This document shows, one piece after another, positions 24,146 through 33,474 of a stretch of 64,000 bases of DNA. A model generated the notes under the pieces. The model worked only from the letters and a program-made list of their open reading frames with translations. It searched no databases and was not told the origin of the DNA. Source of the stretch: Xiheimicrobium sp052034585 (GTDB lineage Bacteria; Myxococcota; Myxococcia; Myxococcales; Myxococcaceae); assembly GCA_052034585.1 (NCBI GenBank), contig JBPOIJ010000035.1, positions 62,001 through 126,000 of the forward strand, written 5' to 3'. How positions within the stretch are numbered: the first letter of the stretch is position 1; the number at the start of each line of letters is the position of its first letter. The translations under genes and the position numbers were made by a program.

Positions 24146-25438
24146 ATGCTGTCGACCGTGCTCCTGGGTCTGCTCGCGGCGCCACCGCTGAGCGACGAGT
24201 CCTTCGAACAGGGGACGGGCGCCTGGAACGTGTACGACCTGCGCGCGGGCCACACGGGGGCGGTCAGCTCGCTCGCGGCGCACGGTGGAGATGGTGGGTT
24301 TCGCTTCGTCGATCAAGTCGTCAACGAAGGGGTCTACGGCCCGGTGCTCAACTGGCCGGTGCCGCTGGCTGCGGCCTCGGGAACGCTCTTCTTTCGCGCG
24401 TGGGTTCGGTTCAGCGGAGTGACGAGCACGTCGGTGGGCACGCAGTTCGCGAACGCCCACCGGCTCGAGCCGGGCGCGTCGGTGCTGGGGCTGTCTCATC
24501 TGTATGGAACGCCGAGTCGCTTCACGACCGAGGGGAACGGGCTCGATGACGCTGGGCTGGTGACGAACGCGGGGTTTGGACCGCAGCTCGCGGACGATGG
24601 AGGGTGGCACCTCGTCGAGTTCAAAGTGGCGGGCCTGCCGGGAGATCGGCTCGAGACCGTCGTCGCTCGTGATGGGGTGGTGGTGATCGACGAGCTGGCG
24701 CCGTTTCGATCGCGCGGCGACTTCCAGTACTTCGAGTTGGGGTTCGTCTACAGCTACGGCGATCGCTTCGCGGGAACGCTCGACGTCGACGACGTGCGCA
24801 CGGGCAGCTCCCCGCTCGGGAGCACGCTGCGGGTGTCGACGTCGACGCCCTGGAGCGCGGGGCGGTGCGCGCCGATCACGGTCTCGCTCGTCGACAGCTG
24901 GGATGGTGGGTTGGTGGAGGCGTCGCGTGACGTGCCGTTCGCTCTCGGTGGCCCAGGCGTCGAGGTGTTCTCCGATTCGTCGTGCCAGGTGAGAGGGGCG
25001 ACCGGGCTCGCCTCGATGGCCTCGTCGGTCGCGCTGAGCGGGCGAGCCGCCGACGCCGGAATGGTGGTGTTGCGGGTCGACTCGTTGGACTTCATCGGCG
25101 GGGCGCTGTCGGTGCAAGTCGCGCCGATCGATGGAGGTCGCGACGCGAGCGTCGAGATCGATGCGGGCGCTGACGCAGGCGCCGATGGTGGTGGGGATGC
25201 AGGCGTCGATGCAGGCTCCGACGCGGGCACCGATGGCGGCCTGGATGCGGGAGTGGATGCTGGCTCCGACGCCGGGTCGGACGCAGGAGTTGGCTTCGAT
25301 GCGGGCGTCGCGGGAGTTGGTCTCCCCGGTCGGTACGCCGTGGGCTGCGGCTGCACCCCCGTGCCCGGCTGGAGCACGGCTCTCTGGATCCTCGTGTGTG
25401 CATTGGCCGGCGCCGTGAGACGACGGAGGTTGGGCTGA
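24146..25438 (+). CDS. Secreted protein with DAG-repeat stalk and MYXO-CTERM-like tail
   Basis: A 430-residue exported protein: signal peptide (1-15), a jelly-roll-like domain (about 16-220; FRAWVRFSG, YFELGFVYSYGDRFAGTLDVDDV), an Ig-like beta domain (about 225-325), an Asp-Ala-Gly repeat stalk (DAGADAGADGGGDAG and so on, about 330-390), then Cys-Gly-Cys-Thr, a hydrophobic helix and RRRR at the end. The last part looks like a MYXO-CTERM sorting tail. The first domain resembles polysaccharide lyase or lectin-like modules but no catalytic residues can be named. Possibly a surface-anchored binding protein. Confidence 0.78.
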   Translation: MLSTVLLGLLAAPPLSDESFEQGTGAWNVYDLRAGHTGAVSSLAAHGGDGGFRFVDQVVNEGVYGPVLNWPVPLAAASGTLFFRAWVRFSGVTSTSVGTQFANAHRLEPGASVLGLSHLYGTPSRFTTEGNGLDDAGLVTNAGFGPQLADDGGWHLVEFKVAGLPGDRLETVVARDGVVVIDELAPFRSRGDFQYFELGFVYSYGDRFAGTLDVDDVRTGSSPLGSTLRVSTSTPWSAGRCAPITVSLVDSWDGGLVEASRDVPFALGGPGVEVFSDSSCQVRGATGLASMASSVALSGRAADAGMVVLRVDSLDFIGGALSVQVAPIDGGRDASVEIDAGADAGADGGGDAGVDAGSDAGTDGGLDAGVDAGSDAGSDAGVGFDAGVAGVGLPGRYAVGCGCTPVPGWSTALWILVCALAGAVRRRRLG

Positions 25439-25539
25439 ATCGAGCCTCAATCTCGGCCCGAGGTCGCTGACCATCGGAGCCTCGACGCGTTGGCGCGGGT
25501 GCGCTTTGGTTGGCGCTCCGGTTTGGGCCAGGGGGGCTC

Positions 25540-27993
25540 ATGCGTCATACCTTCGTCTTCTTGCTGCTCCTCTTCACCGCGTGTCCCGAGCTCATCGGTG
25601 ACCGCTGTGCGCCAGATCTCCCGCCTTGCCCGGAGTTGCAGGTGTGCATCGACTCAAGGTGTCGAGTGATCGATGCAGGCAGCGCTGGGGGTGGAGTCGC
25701 AGGAGGACAAACCGGCGGTGGCGCCGTCGCTGGCGGTTCTGGTGGGGGGGCGCTCGACGCCAGTGCCGATGCTGGTGACGGAATCGACGGAGGTGGATCG
25801 GATGGCGGCGGTGGCCTCGATGCGGGTCGAGATGCCGGGCAAATCGACGCCGGGCAAATCGACGCCGGGCAAATCGACGCCGGGCAAATCGACGCCGGGC
25901 AAATCGACGCCGGGCAAGTCGACGCCGGGCAAATCGACGCCGGGCAAATCGACGCCGGGCAAATCGACGCCGGGCAAATCGACGCCGGGCAAATCGATGC
26001 CGGGCCCGTCGACGCCGGCGTGACGTGCGTGCCCGCGTGCTCAGCGTCTACGGAGTGCGTCAATGCGGCGTGCATGCCGCGGTACGCAGGGCTCGCCGTT
26101 ACCATTCCGCGTCGCACGAATCGGCCACTCGTGGTGACGGCTCAGCTCGGGCTGATCCCCGGCCGCTCGTCGAATCCACCGCCCTCCTTGCCATTCGTCG
26201 CGACGTTCGACGGAGGTGGGTTTTCGGAGCAACGCGTGGGCTCGCTCGCTCCCTACGCCGACGGCGGGTTCGGCCTCGATGACGGAGGACTTCTCAGCGC
26301 CCGGTCGGGTGCGTGGGCCGTCGTAGTGTCCTTCGTCGATGCGGGCCTGGTCGGCTCCTCGGTGAGCGAGATCGATCTCTCTCCTCCTGAGCTGCTGGTT
26401 TCGTGGCCACCTGCTCCGCCACGAGTTGCGATTCCCGGTGGACTCGACTTCAGAGACCCTCTCGACCCGATCGGATCGTCCAGCCGTTCGAGACACGGCC
26501 AGGTTCCCGTGACCGTGCAGTCGGGTTCGCCGGACATCTCCCAAGTCGAAGTGGGGCTCGCTGGTCTGCGAACGAACGCGTCGACGGGAACGAATTGTTC
26601 AGCCGACGGAGGGTTCTGTCGTGTCGTCGTCCTCTCGCTCGCCGATCCGCCCTTGCTCGGAGTTCGCGCCACGTTCCCAATCGAGGCGATCGCTCAAGAT
26701 GACCTCGGGAATCGAAACACGCTCGATGCGGGAGCGGTTTCCGTGAGCCGGTGGCGGTTCTCGTTTGACGGTGGCTCGCCTGGTCAGAACGACTTCAGCG
26801 TTTCAGTGGCGGGCGAGCTGATCTTCCCGAAGGCGACGACCAACGAGGTCATCGTCATTCGCCCCGATGGCACTCGGCTCGCGACCTGGAACACACAGCT
26901 GCCGCCCGTGAACACTGTGCCGGTCGGGCAGGTTCAGGATCCCAGTCGTGGCCGGTTGGTCTACGTGCTTCAGCAGCAGGGCGGGAATTCCCGCGGCGAA
27001 TCGTACTCGCTCTCCACGCCAAGCGACGCTCCCGAGCTTTGGGCTGTTCCTCTGAACCGACCCTGGATCCTGCCGTGGCCGATCGTCCGTACTTCGCCGG
27101 CGACGGGCACCGAGGAAGTCGTTGCACTCTTCAACGACGCGACGACAGCGCGACCGGCTGCGAGCTGGGCGGCGACGATTCGCCCCGCAGGGCTGTTGCT
27201 TGGGACTCGGGTCGCTGCCTCGACCTTTCCCGCACTTGCGGGTGGGACCGACTGGGCGGTCGCCTCGGGAGCGCTCATCACCGCCAGCGATGGGCGAGTC
27301 CTGTACGGATTTCGCGGCGCAAGCGGGACGGATTTCATTTCGATCGAAGAGCGAAGCTCGCCGTTCACCCAAACCCTGGGCAGCTTGAGTCCCGTCGTTC
27401 TCAGTGTCGCTGGCTCAGCTGGCAATGTGCTTGGCCTCGGTCGTTCGGCTGGAGCGACGTTCCTCTTCGACGCGACCTTCCCGGGCTCGTTCACGCAAAG
27501 CGCTGCGAGCAGTCCCTCCTCCCCTACGAGCATCATGGTTCTTGGTGGGGGCGCGGCGTACTTCGTTCTCACTGGACCCGCAGCGGCCGAGGCGCACGTG
27601 TGTCGGGCGACGCTTTCCGGTTCCTCCTTCCTTTGTTCGACGGGTACGAACGAGCCGCTCGCTGGCGCAGTCGCGCTTGGGCAGGGTGACGTCCTGTACG
27701 ACCTGGCGTTTCGCCAGCCCTCGATGGACCTCGTTCTCGAGGTGCGAGTCGCGAGCACGCTGGCGTTGATGTGGGAGGCGCCGTTCATGACGACCGCTTG
27801 GGCTTGGGGACTCACGGCGACATGCATCGGAGGTGTCCCTCTTGTCGGTGCGATCGACGCGGACGGAAGAGCGGTCTTTTTCGAGACCGACTCCCGCGGA
27901 CCCGACCCCGCGGCGGACTGGCCGATGAGTGGACACGATCCATCGCGCACGCGAAACGCGTCCACTCCGTTGACGCCCTACCTCTGCCCCTGA
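25540..27993 (+). CDS. Large lipoprotein with DAGQI repeat stalk
   Basis: An 817-residue lipoprotein (lipobox FTAC, C15) with a Cys-rich knot (CPELQVCIDSRC), Gly-rich and DAG-rich linkers including 11 exact DAGQI/V pentapeptides, a second Cys cluster (CVPACSASTECVNAAC), then about 650 residues of beta-rich sequence with propeller-like features. No catalytic motif is visible. The ATG at 25540 is preceded by GGGGGG and begins the signal peptide, so I prefer it to an upstream in-frame codon. Codon use in the latter two thirds is less GC-biased than neighbours, a possible sign of transfer or relaxed selection. It ends six bases from a convergent lipoprotein gene. Confidence 0.78.
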   Translation: MRHTFVFLLLLFTACPELIGDRCAPDLPPCPELQVCIDSRCRVIDAGSAGGGVAGGQTGGGAVAGGSGGGALDASADAGDGIDGGGSDGGGGLDAGRDAGQIDAGQIDAGQIDAGQIDAGQIDAGQVDAGQIDAGQIDAGQIDAGQIDAGQIDAGPVDAGVTCVPACSASTECVNAACMPRYAGLAVTIPRRTNRPLVVTAQLGLIPGRSSNPPPSLPFVATFDGGGFSEQRVGSLAPYADGGFGLDDGGLLSARSGAWAVVVSFVDAGLVGSSVSEIDLSPPELLVSWPPAPPRVAIPGGLDFRDPLDPIGSSSRSRHGQVPVTVQSGSPDISQVEVGLAGLRTNASTGTNCSADGGFCRVVVLSLADPPLLGVRATFPIEAIAQDDLGNRNTLDAGAVSVSRWRFSFDGGSPGQNDFSVSVAGELIFPKATTNEVIVIRPDGTRLATWNTQLPPVNTVPVGQVQDPSRGRLVYVLQQQGGNSRGESYSLSTPSDAPELWAVPLNRPWILPWPIVRTSPATGTEEVVALFNDATTARPAASWAATIRPAGLLLGTRVAASTFPALAGGTDWAVASGALITASDGRVLYGFRGASGTDFISIEERSSPFTQTLGSLSPVVLSVAGSAGNVLGLGRSAGATFLFDATFPGSFTQSAASSPSSPTSIMVLGGGAAYFVLTGPAAAEAHVCRATLSGSSFLCSTGTNEPLAGAVALGQGDVLYDLAFRQPSMDLVLEVRVASTLALMWEAPFMTTAWAWGLTATCIGGVPLVGAIDADGRAVFFETDSRGPDPAADWPMSGHDPSRTRNASTPLTPYLCP
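25831..26010 (+). repeat. 15-base tandem repeat coding for DAGQI
   Basis: Eleven consecutive units of GACGCCGGGCAAATC (25831-25995; one unit has a G changing Ile to Val, the first has GAT for GAC) followed by one degenerate unit to 26010. Near-perfect identity implies recent expansion. The unit length is a multiple of three, so copy changes keep the frame. Confidence 0.95.
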
Positions 27994-27999
27994 CAGCGC

Positions 28000-30615
28000 T
28001 CAGTTGATCGTCAGAGTGAACGACGCTTCGTAGCCCGTGTCGGAGTCCACCACGATGAAGAAGGGCGTTCCGGCCGACAAGCTCAGGCTACGGGACCCAC
28101 TGTTGGCATAGTTGACGTAGGACGAGGAGGAGATCGAGACGACCTGAGAGCAGGGGGCAGAGAAGGTCGAGTAGAACGCGAGCGACTGGTTGGGGTCCGT
28201 GCTCGTGAGGTTGATGGTGTACGTCCGCGACGTTTGAGGGGTGAAGACGTAGACGATGTCGCCGCCTCGAAGACCGCTGCTCCCCCACCAGGTGGAGTAG
28301 TGCAAGTCGCGAAGGCCGACGGTCGTACCAGAGTTCATCCCGACTTGGGCGGTTCGGAAGCTCGAGTCGCTCACGCAGACTCCGTTTCGGCAGGTGCCAA
28401 CGGCGTTGGCTGAAAGCGGGCAGAAGGTGAAGGGGCTCCCGCATGCCACGCCCGAGCAGACGTCAGAACACGTGGGGCAACCGGTTCCGGCCGCCAGGGC
28501 AAAGTTCACCTCGCTCGTCATTGCCGGAGTCACCATCACCGTCGCCGCCCTCGCCTGGAGCCGACCCGCGTCTGGCCGTTCGTCCTTGGCAACGACCTCG
28601 TACGTGCCAGCGGGAATCATGGTGTCGAACGTGTACACACCTCCCGCAGTCGTGGTGGTGACGAAGAGGCCGCGCTGAACGACGACGGTCGCACCGACGA
28701 TTCCACCGTCGTTCGGATCCGTCACCCGCCCAGCGATCGTGCCAGCGTCTGCCGGAACGCCGATGTCGATCTCGTAGTGCGCCGCCGACTTGGTCGAGTA
28801 CCCCATGCTGTCGAGCGCGATCATGTGGAACCACCAGCGGCCGTCCGCGACGTTCTGGAGCAGCACCTGCGGCGGGTTCTTGTTGGTCGCCTCGAAGGTT
28901 CCGGTCTGCGGGGTGGGGCGTGTGGTCGGGAAGCGGTCGAACGTGCGGTAGTAGCCGACGGTCGGGTTGCCGCCGTCCCACGCCATCACCACGGTTGGGT
29001 TCGGCGAGAACATGCCCTGCGTGGGATTCGTGGGCGAGCTGAGCTGCGGCGGCGAACTCTGCACGTTCACCACGAACTCATGGGGAACGGTGCCGATGGT
29101 GCCCGTGCTGTCGATGCTCACCACCTCGAGATAGCTGGGGCCGGTCGGCGGCGGATCGCGCAGTGCGAGCGCCTCGACGCCCAGGAACGAACTCGTCGCA
29201 GTTGGAGTCACCGGCGACTGCGCCACGTTGTAGTAGTAGCCAGTGATGTTTGCTGCTGGCTTGCTCCACGCGTACGCGGGCGGAGGGCCATCGTCATTGT
29301 AGAGCCCACCCTCGGGGTAGTTCGCGCTGGTGATGACTTCGGGCGGCATCAGCGACTTGGTCGACCCGGTTGCGACGAGGCCTGGCGCGACCCCACCCGC
29401 GCCGAACAACAGCAGTGAGCGGGCGTTGCTGGTCACCGTTCCTGCGCCGTCGATGGTGCCCGCGCGAATGACGATGCCGTTCTTGGCGCACGAATTCCCC
29501 GTCCACGTGATGCTTCCACTCACCGTGACTTGGTTGGCGATCAGCTTGATGCCCTGAAACACGTCGTCGGGTCCCGCTTCGCACGTGCCCCCGCTCGCCC
29601 CTGTTCCCGAGATGCTCGACGATTGCTCGACGATGATCGTGGGAGCGTAGATCGTGAGCTTCTTTCCGGGCGTCACGTTGAGGTGTCCACCGATGCGAAC
29701 CGTCACGCGCTGCGAGAAGTGGTGTTCGCCGTCCATCGTGACCGTGTTGCCGTTCACATCGAGCACGTCGGTGAGGCAGGCGCCGGCGAGACAGCCTTGG
29801 GCGCAGCTCATCGGCGAAGCCCACGCAGAGCCGGCAGTGTTACACGTCTCCACCGTCGTACCGTTGCAGCGGCGAGCCGTGGGCGTGCACGGCGCGTCAC
29901 AGAGCCCGTTCGTGCACGTCCCCGTGCAGTTTTGCGCAAAGAGCCACGCGCTCCCGTTCGAGTTGCACGTCTGAATCTGCGTGCCGTTGCAGCGGCGCGT
30001 GTTCGGCGTGCACGTCGAGGCGAGCGCACACGCATTGTTCACACACCCGTATGGACACGCGGTCTGCGTCTCGCTGAAGACGCACTGCGAGTTGATGCAG
30101 GTGCCGTTCGCTTGCGGGGTCACCAAGGTGTTCGCGTTGCTGCACCGCGCTCCCGGAGGCGTCACGCAGCCAGTGGTGCAGCTGATCGGCGCGCCGCCGC
30201 CCATCGAGCCACCCGCGCCGCCCGTCGACCCACCGCCCGAACCACCCGAGCCGCCGGACCCTCCCGTCGAGCCGCCAGCCGACCCTCCAGCCGAACCGCC
30301 GCCAGCGCTCCCTGCCGTCCCTCCCGCGGTCGAGCCGCCGGTGTTCCCGCCACCAGTGCCTGGATCTCCGCCCGAGCTGTTGCCCGGCGTGCAGGTTCCC
30401 ACGATGCAGCTGAAGCTCAAGGGGCAGCTCACGCACGAGAGGCCGCCTCGGCCGCACGCCACCGTCTCGACGCCCGCGACGCACTTGCCCTGGGAGTCGC
30501 AGCAGCCCGAGCAGTTCGACGAGCTGCACGCCATCTGGTTGGGAGGCGTGCCGCTGCAGGATCCAGCCAGCGCCAACGCCATCACTGCCATCAAGGGAAG
30601 AATCGAAAGACGCAT
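28000..30615 (-). CDS. Large multidomain lipoprotein with carboxypeptidase-regulatory-like domain
   Basis: An 871-residue exported protein with a signal peptide and likely lipobox (LAGSC, C20), a Cys-rich N-terminus, a Gly/Ser linker (GGSAGGSAGG and similar), two Cys-rich repeats (RRCNGTQIQTC and RRCNGTTVETC), a beta-helix-like segment (about 295-400), Ig-like regions, a carboxypeptidase-regulatory-like domain (about 630-700; GTIAGRVTDPNDGGIVGATVVV, shown here in part) and a C-terminal prepeptidase-like beta-sandwich (YTINLTSTDPNQSLAFYS). It is probably a surface adhesin or scaffold. Start at 30615 has GGAG upstream and opens the signal peptide. Confidence 0.75.
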   Translation of the reverse strand: MRLSILPLMAVMALALAGSCSGTPPNQMACSSSNCSGCCDSQGKCVAGVETVACGRGGLSCVSCPLSFSCIVGTCTPGNSSGGDPGTGGGNTGGSTAGGTAGSAGGGSAGGSAGGSTGGSGGSGGSGGGSTGGAGGSMGGGAPISCTTGCVTPPGARCSNANTLVTPQANGTCINSQCVFSETQTACPYGCVNNACALASTCTPNTRRCNGTQIQTCNSNGSAWLFAQNCTGTCTNGLCDAPCTPTARRCNGTTVETCNTAGSAWASPMSCAQGCLAGACLTDVLDVNGNTVTMDGEHHFSQRVTVRIGGHLNVTPGKKLTIYAPTIIVEQSSSISGTGASGGTCEAGPDDVFQGIKLIANQVTVSGSITWTGNSCAKNGIVIRAGTIDGAGTVTSNARSLLLFGAGGVAPGLVATGSTKSLMPPEVITSANYPEGGLYNDDGPPPAYAWSKPAANITGYYYNVAQSPVTPTATSSFLGVEALALRDPPPTGPSYLEVVSIDSTGTIGTVPHEFVVNVQSSPPQLSSPTNPTQGMFSPNPTVVMAWDGGNPTVGYYRTFDRFPTTRPTPQTGTFEATNKNPPQVLLQNVADGRWWFHMIALDSMGYSTKSAAHYEIDIGVPADAGTIAGRVTDPNDGGIVGATVVVQRGLFVTTTTAGGVYTFDTMIPAGTYEVVAKDERPDAGRLQARAATVMVTPAMTSEVNFALAAGTGCPTCSDVCSGVACGSPFTFCPLSANAVGTCRNGVCVSDSSFRTAQVGMNSGTTVGLRDLHYSTWWGSSGLRGGDIVYVFTPQTSRTYTINLTSTDPNQSLAFYSTFSAPCSQVVSISSSSYVNYANSGSRSLSLSAGTPFFIVVDSDTGYEASFTLTIN

Positions 30616-30753
30616 GTGAATCTCCGGGCGCTCGGCACCGCCCACCGGGAAGGAGGCCTCACCTCGAGACCCCACGGCCCGCTCATGTGTGAAAAACAAC
30701 GACAGGCGGCCTTCTGGAGGAGCGTCGAGGGGCTGTCAACTCGGGTCCCGCGC

Positions 30754-31728
30754 TCAGAGCCAGCCGTGCTCGAGGTACCACTCGCCCGAGCGCCGAATCG
30801 ACTCCCGCACGCTGCGCTTCGCGGTGAAGCCCAACAGCCGCGTCGCCTTCTCGGTGCTGCACGTCCACCCTGGGGCGAGGAGCTGCCGCGCGAGCTTGCG
30901 GTTGAGCGGGAGCTTCTTCCCGGTGAGGGTCGAGACGAGATCGGCGACTCCGCCCGCGCCCGCCAGCACGCGCTCGGGCACCGGCAGCACCCGCGCCCCG
31001 AAGTGGAACGTGTCGGAGAGGAACTGCATCAGCGACTCGACCGACTCGGTCTCGGCCGACGAACAGAAGAACGCCTCGCCCACCGCCGAGGGGTGCTCGG
31101 CCTGGACGACGAGCTGCTGCACCACGTCCTCCACGTCGATGAACGAGATGCGTCGCTCTCGTCCCAGCAGCCGGAGGATCACCCCGCGCTTGGCCAGCTT
31201 GAAGAAGGTGAGGTTCTCGCGGTCACCCGGCCCCACGATGCGCGACGGCCGGCAGGCAGTGACCTCGAGCCGATCCTCGAACGAGAAGAGCAGCCGCTCC
31301 GCTTCGGCCTTCGACTCGCCGTACCACTCCTCGGGCGCGAACGGCTCTTCCTCGCGGCGCGCTCGACCGTTGAGCGACGGCCCTGACGCCGCCAGCGAGC
31401 TCGCGAACACCAACCGCCGCCCCTTCGTCTTCACCATCGCCTCGGCGACGAGCCGGGTGCCCTCGGCGTTGACCCGCATGAACTCGTCGCGCGTGGTGCC
31501 GCGCCGAATGCCCGCGAGGTGGTAACAGACCTCCACGCCCTCGAGCGCGCGCACGAGCGAGCCTTCGTCGGTCACGTCTCCAGGCACGATGACGACGTCG
31601 GGGTGCGCCAGCGCCGAACGGTCGCTTCCTTCTCGCACCAACGCCCGCACCTCGTGGCCGCGCTCGGCGAGGAAGGAGGCCAGCCACGAGCCGAGAAAGC
31701 CGTTCGCTCCAGTGATGAGCACGCGCAT
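30754..31728 (-). CDS. NAD-dependent epimerase/dehydratase (extended SDR)
   Basis: A 324-residue extended short-chain dehydrogenase. The N-terminus shows LITGANGFLGSWLA for NAD binding, then DVTDEGSLVRAL, the catalytic Ser region FASSLAASGPS and the Tyr-Lys pair in WYGESKAEAE. The C-terminal half (substrate domain) is of the dihydroflavonol-reductase/steroid-dehydrogenase-like type rather than a clear nucleotide-sugar epimerase. Substrate unknown. Start at 31728 is taken because the Rossmann strand begins immediately after; a further upstream GTG-type extension would add 13 residues. Divergent from the SWIB gene across a region with several palindromes. Confidence 0.85.
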   Translation of the reverse strand: MRVLITGANGFLGSWLASFLAERGHEVRALVREGSDRSALAHPDVVIVPGDVTDEGSLVRALEGVEVCYHLAGIRRGTTRDEFMRVNAEGTRLVAEAMVKTKGRRLVFASSLAASGPSLNGRARREEEPFAPEEWYGESKAEAERLLFSFEDRLEVTACRPSRIVGPGDRENLTFFKLAKRGVILRLLGRERRISFIDVEDVVQQLVVQAEHPSAVGEAFFCSSAETESVESLMQFLSDTFHFGARVLPVPERVLAGAGGVADLVSTLTGKKLPLNRKLARQLLAPGWTCSTEKATRLLGFTAKRSVRESIRRSGEWYLEHGWL

Positions 31729-31795
31729 GGCTCGCTTCTCTCGCACATCCCACGGCCGCTCGCGCACAAAACGGGAGCGCCCGATCGAGCCCTTC

Positions 31796-31874
31796 TTTCC
31801 GAGGGAAAATCGCTCGTTTCCGAGGGAAAACGAGGCGAATCGACGCGTGTTGGCGCTCGTTCTCCGAGGAGAAA
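31796..31874. promoter_or_regulatory. Three phased palindromes upstream of SWIB gene
   Basis: Two identical palindromes TTTCC-GAG-GGAAA at 31796-31808 and 31817-31829 (21 bases apart, two helical turns) and a third, TTCTCC-GA-GGAGAA, at 31861-31874. They share the GAGG core and lie in the divergent region between the epimerase and SWIB genes. This looks like a cooperative operator array for an unidentified dimeric regulator. Confidence 0.5.
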
Positions 31875-32011
31875 CCGCCGTCCGTCGCGGGTGGAATCGA
31901 GAAAAAAACGAAACGAGGGCTGTTTTCTCTCGTGGCCCGTGCTACCTCGTGCGGCCGGTTCTGCACGTGGAACCGCCCAACGTCCCCCTGAGGGGAGGAG
32001 ACAAAACAAGC

Positions 32012-32278
32012 ATGGCCGCCAAGAAGAGGACCCCGAGTGCAGCGTTCATGAAGCCCATGACGCCTTCCGACACCCTTGCTGAGGTCATCGGCAGCAAGCC
32101 GATGCCCCGCACGGAAGTCACCAAGAAGGTGTGGGCCTACATCAAGAAGAACGGGCTGCAGGACGCGAAGAACAAGCGGAACATCAACGCTGACGACAAG
32201 CTCAAGGCTGTCTTCGGCGGCAAGAAGACCGTCAACATGTTCGAGATGACCAAGCTCATCAACAAGCACCTCAAGTAA
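32012..32278 (+). CDS. SWIB/MDM2-domain protein
   Basis: An 88-residue basic protein consisting almost only of a SWIB domain (PMTPSDTLAEVIGSK, KKVWAYIKKNGLQD, NKRNINADDKLKAVF, NMFEMTKLINKHL). In eukaryotes SWIB occurs in SWI/SNF chromatin remodelers; short bacterial forms are known in Chlamydia and myxobacteria and are thought to act with nucleoid or DNA-bound proteins. The Lys-rich N-terminus would favour DNA contact. Start is firm: GGGGAGGAG lies about ten bases upstream of the ATG. A stem-loop with a T-rich tail follows the gene, so it is probably monocistronic. Confidence 0.92.
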   Translation: MAAKKRTPSAAFMKPMTPSDTLAEVIGSKPMPRTEVTKKVWAYIKKNGLQDAKNKRNINADDKLKAVFGGKKTVNMFEMTKLINKHLK

Positions 32279-32301
32279 GAGGTCGTTCGTTGACGGAGTG
32301 A

Positions 32302-32336
32302 AGGGGCTCGCTGGCAACGGCGGGCCCTTTCTCTTT
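32302..32336 (+). terminator. Intrinsic terminator after SWIB gene
   Basis: Stem AGGG-(bulged G)-CTCGC pairing with GCGGG-CCCT (one T-G wobble), eight-base loop, followed by TTTCTCTTTT. Located 24 bases after the SWIB stop codon. Confidence 0.65.
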
Positions 32337-32451
32337 TCGGCGCGTCACGACGAGCGCGTGTGGTTGGGGGAGCGAACGGCCGTTACGGTGCTCGTCGAAG
32401 ACAAGGGGCCAGCGTGACGTGCACGCTCGCTTCTGGAGAAGGAGCCAACAC

Positions 32452-33468
32452 GTGCGCGTCGTCGTCATCGGAGGGACGGGGTTTCTCGGCGCGAAGACGG
32501 TCGCTGCGTTGGCCCGCTTCCCTGGGCTCGAGGTCGAGGTGGCGAGCCGCCGCGGGCCCCTCGTGGTGGACGTCTCGAACCCGGCGAGCTTCTCGGCGCT
32601 CGAGTCGGCCGAGGTGTTGATCGATCTCTCCGATGGCACCCGCGCCCGCCCCGATGCGCTCGCGGCCTGGGCGCTGGAGAACGGCAAGACGCTCATCGAA
32701 GCCACCAGCGACGCCGAGACGGTTCGACGGCTGCGGGAGCGGCACTCGGCCAGCACCGGTCCCGGGCGGCTCGTGCTCGGCGGAGGCATCTTCACCGGGG
32801 TGAGCAACGTGCTCGCGCGCACCGCCGCCGAGCGAGCGGGCGAGGGCAGCACGCTCACCTGGGCGGTCGCCTCGAGCCCGTACTCCGGCGCAGGGAAGGG
32901 CACCATCGCGCTCATGGTCGAGGCGGCAGCACGCCCCGCAGTGAAGACCGTCGATGGCCGGCGGGAAGAGGCGCCGCTCACCCGCGGTCCCACCCTCGAC
33001 TTCGCCGGCACCCAGCGCCCCACCTTGGAGATGTCGCTCGCCGAGGCCGAGATGCTCCCGTTCAGCACCAAGGCGAACACGGTGCGCACCTTCTTCGCGC
33101 CCAAGCCCGGTTTCCTGGTGGCCGCCTTCGCCGCGGTGCCCGCCTTTCTCCTTCGCCGTCGCTGGTTTCGCTGGTTGCTCGAGGGGTACTTCGTGGTGCT
33201 CCGCCGGGTGCTCCTCAGTCGTGTTCCGTCGTCGGTGCAGATGGTCGCGCGCGCCGAGCGGGCCGGGCAGACGGTCGTGCGCACCGTCACCTGTCACGAT
33301 GGCATGGAGGCCGGGGCGTGGGCCTTGGCGGCGATGGCCGAGTCGATTGGCCGAGCGCCACCGCGCCCTGGGCTCACCTTCATCGACGACGACGTTCGCC
33401 TGGAGCCGCTGCTCGCCCGCATCGACGAGGTGGCGGGCCACCGGGTGTTCACGCTCACTGGCAGCTGA
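32452..33468 (+). CDS. Saccharopine-dehydrogenase-like NAD(P)-binding protein
   Basis: A 338-residue protein with an N-terminal Rossmann motif VVVIGGTGFLGAKTVAAL and a layout similar to the saccharopine dehydrogenase-like/trans-acting enoyl reductase group. A hydrophobic segment at about residues 218-240 (FLVAAFAAVPAFLLRRRWF) may be a membrane or lipid contact. No catalytic pair can be named and the substrate is unknown. The GTG at 32452 follows GGAGAAGGAG and directly precedes the first beta strand, so it is preferred over an earlier in-frame codon. It ends six bases from a convergent gene. Confidence 0.7.
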   Translation: MRVVVIGGTGFLGAKTVAALARFPGLEVEVASRRGPLVVDVSNPASFSALESAEVLIDLSDGTRARPDALAAWALENGKTLIEATSDAETVRRLRERHSASTGPGRLVLGGGIFTGVSNVLARTAAERAGEGSTLTWAVASSPYSGAGKGTIALMVEAAARPAVKTVDGRREEAPLTRGPTLDFAGTQRPTLEMSLAEAEMLPFSTKANTVRTFFAPKPGFLVAAFAAVPAFLLRRRWFRWLLEGYFVVLRRVLLSRVPSSVQMVARAERAGQTVVRTVTCHDGMEAGAWALAAMAESIGRAPPRPGLTFIDDDVRLEPLLARIDEVAGHRVFTLTGS

Positions 33469-33474
33469 CGCCGC

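Noticed and set aside
25831..26010. Possible CRISPR-like array
   Set aside because: Units are 15 bases with no spacers and encode a protein stalk in frame; no cas genes are near.
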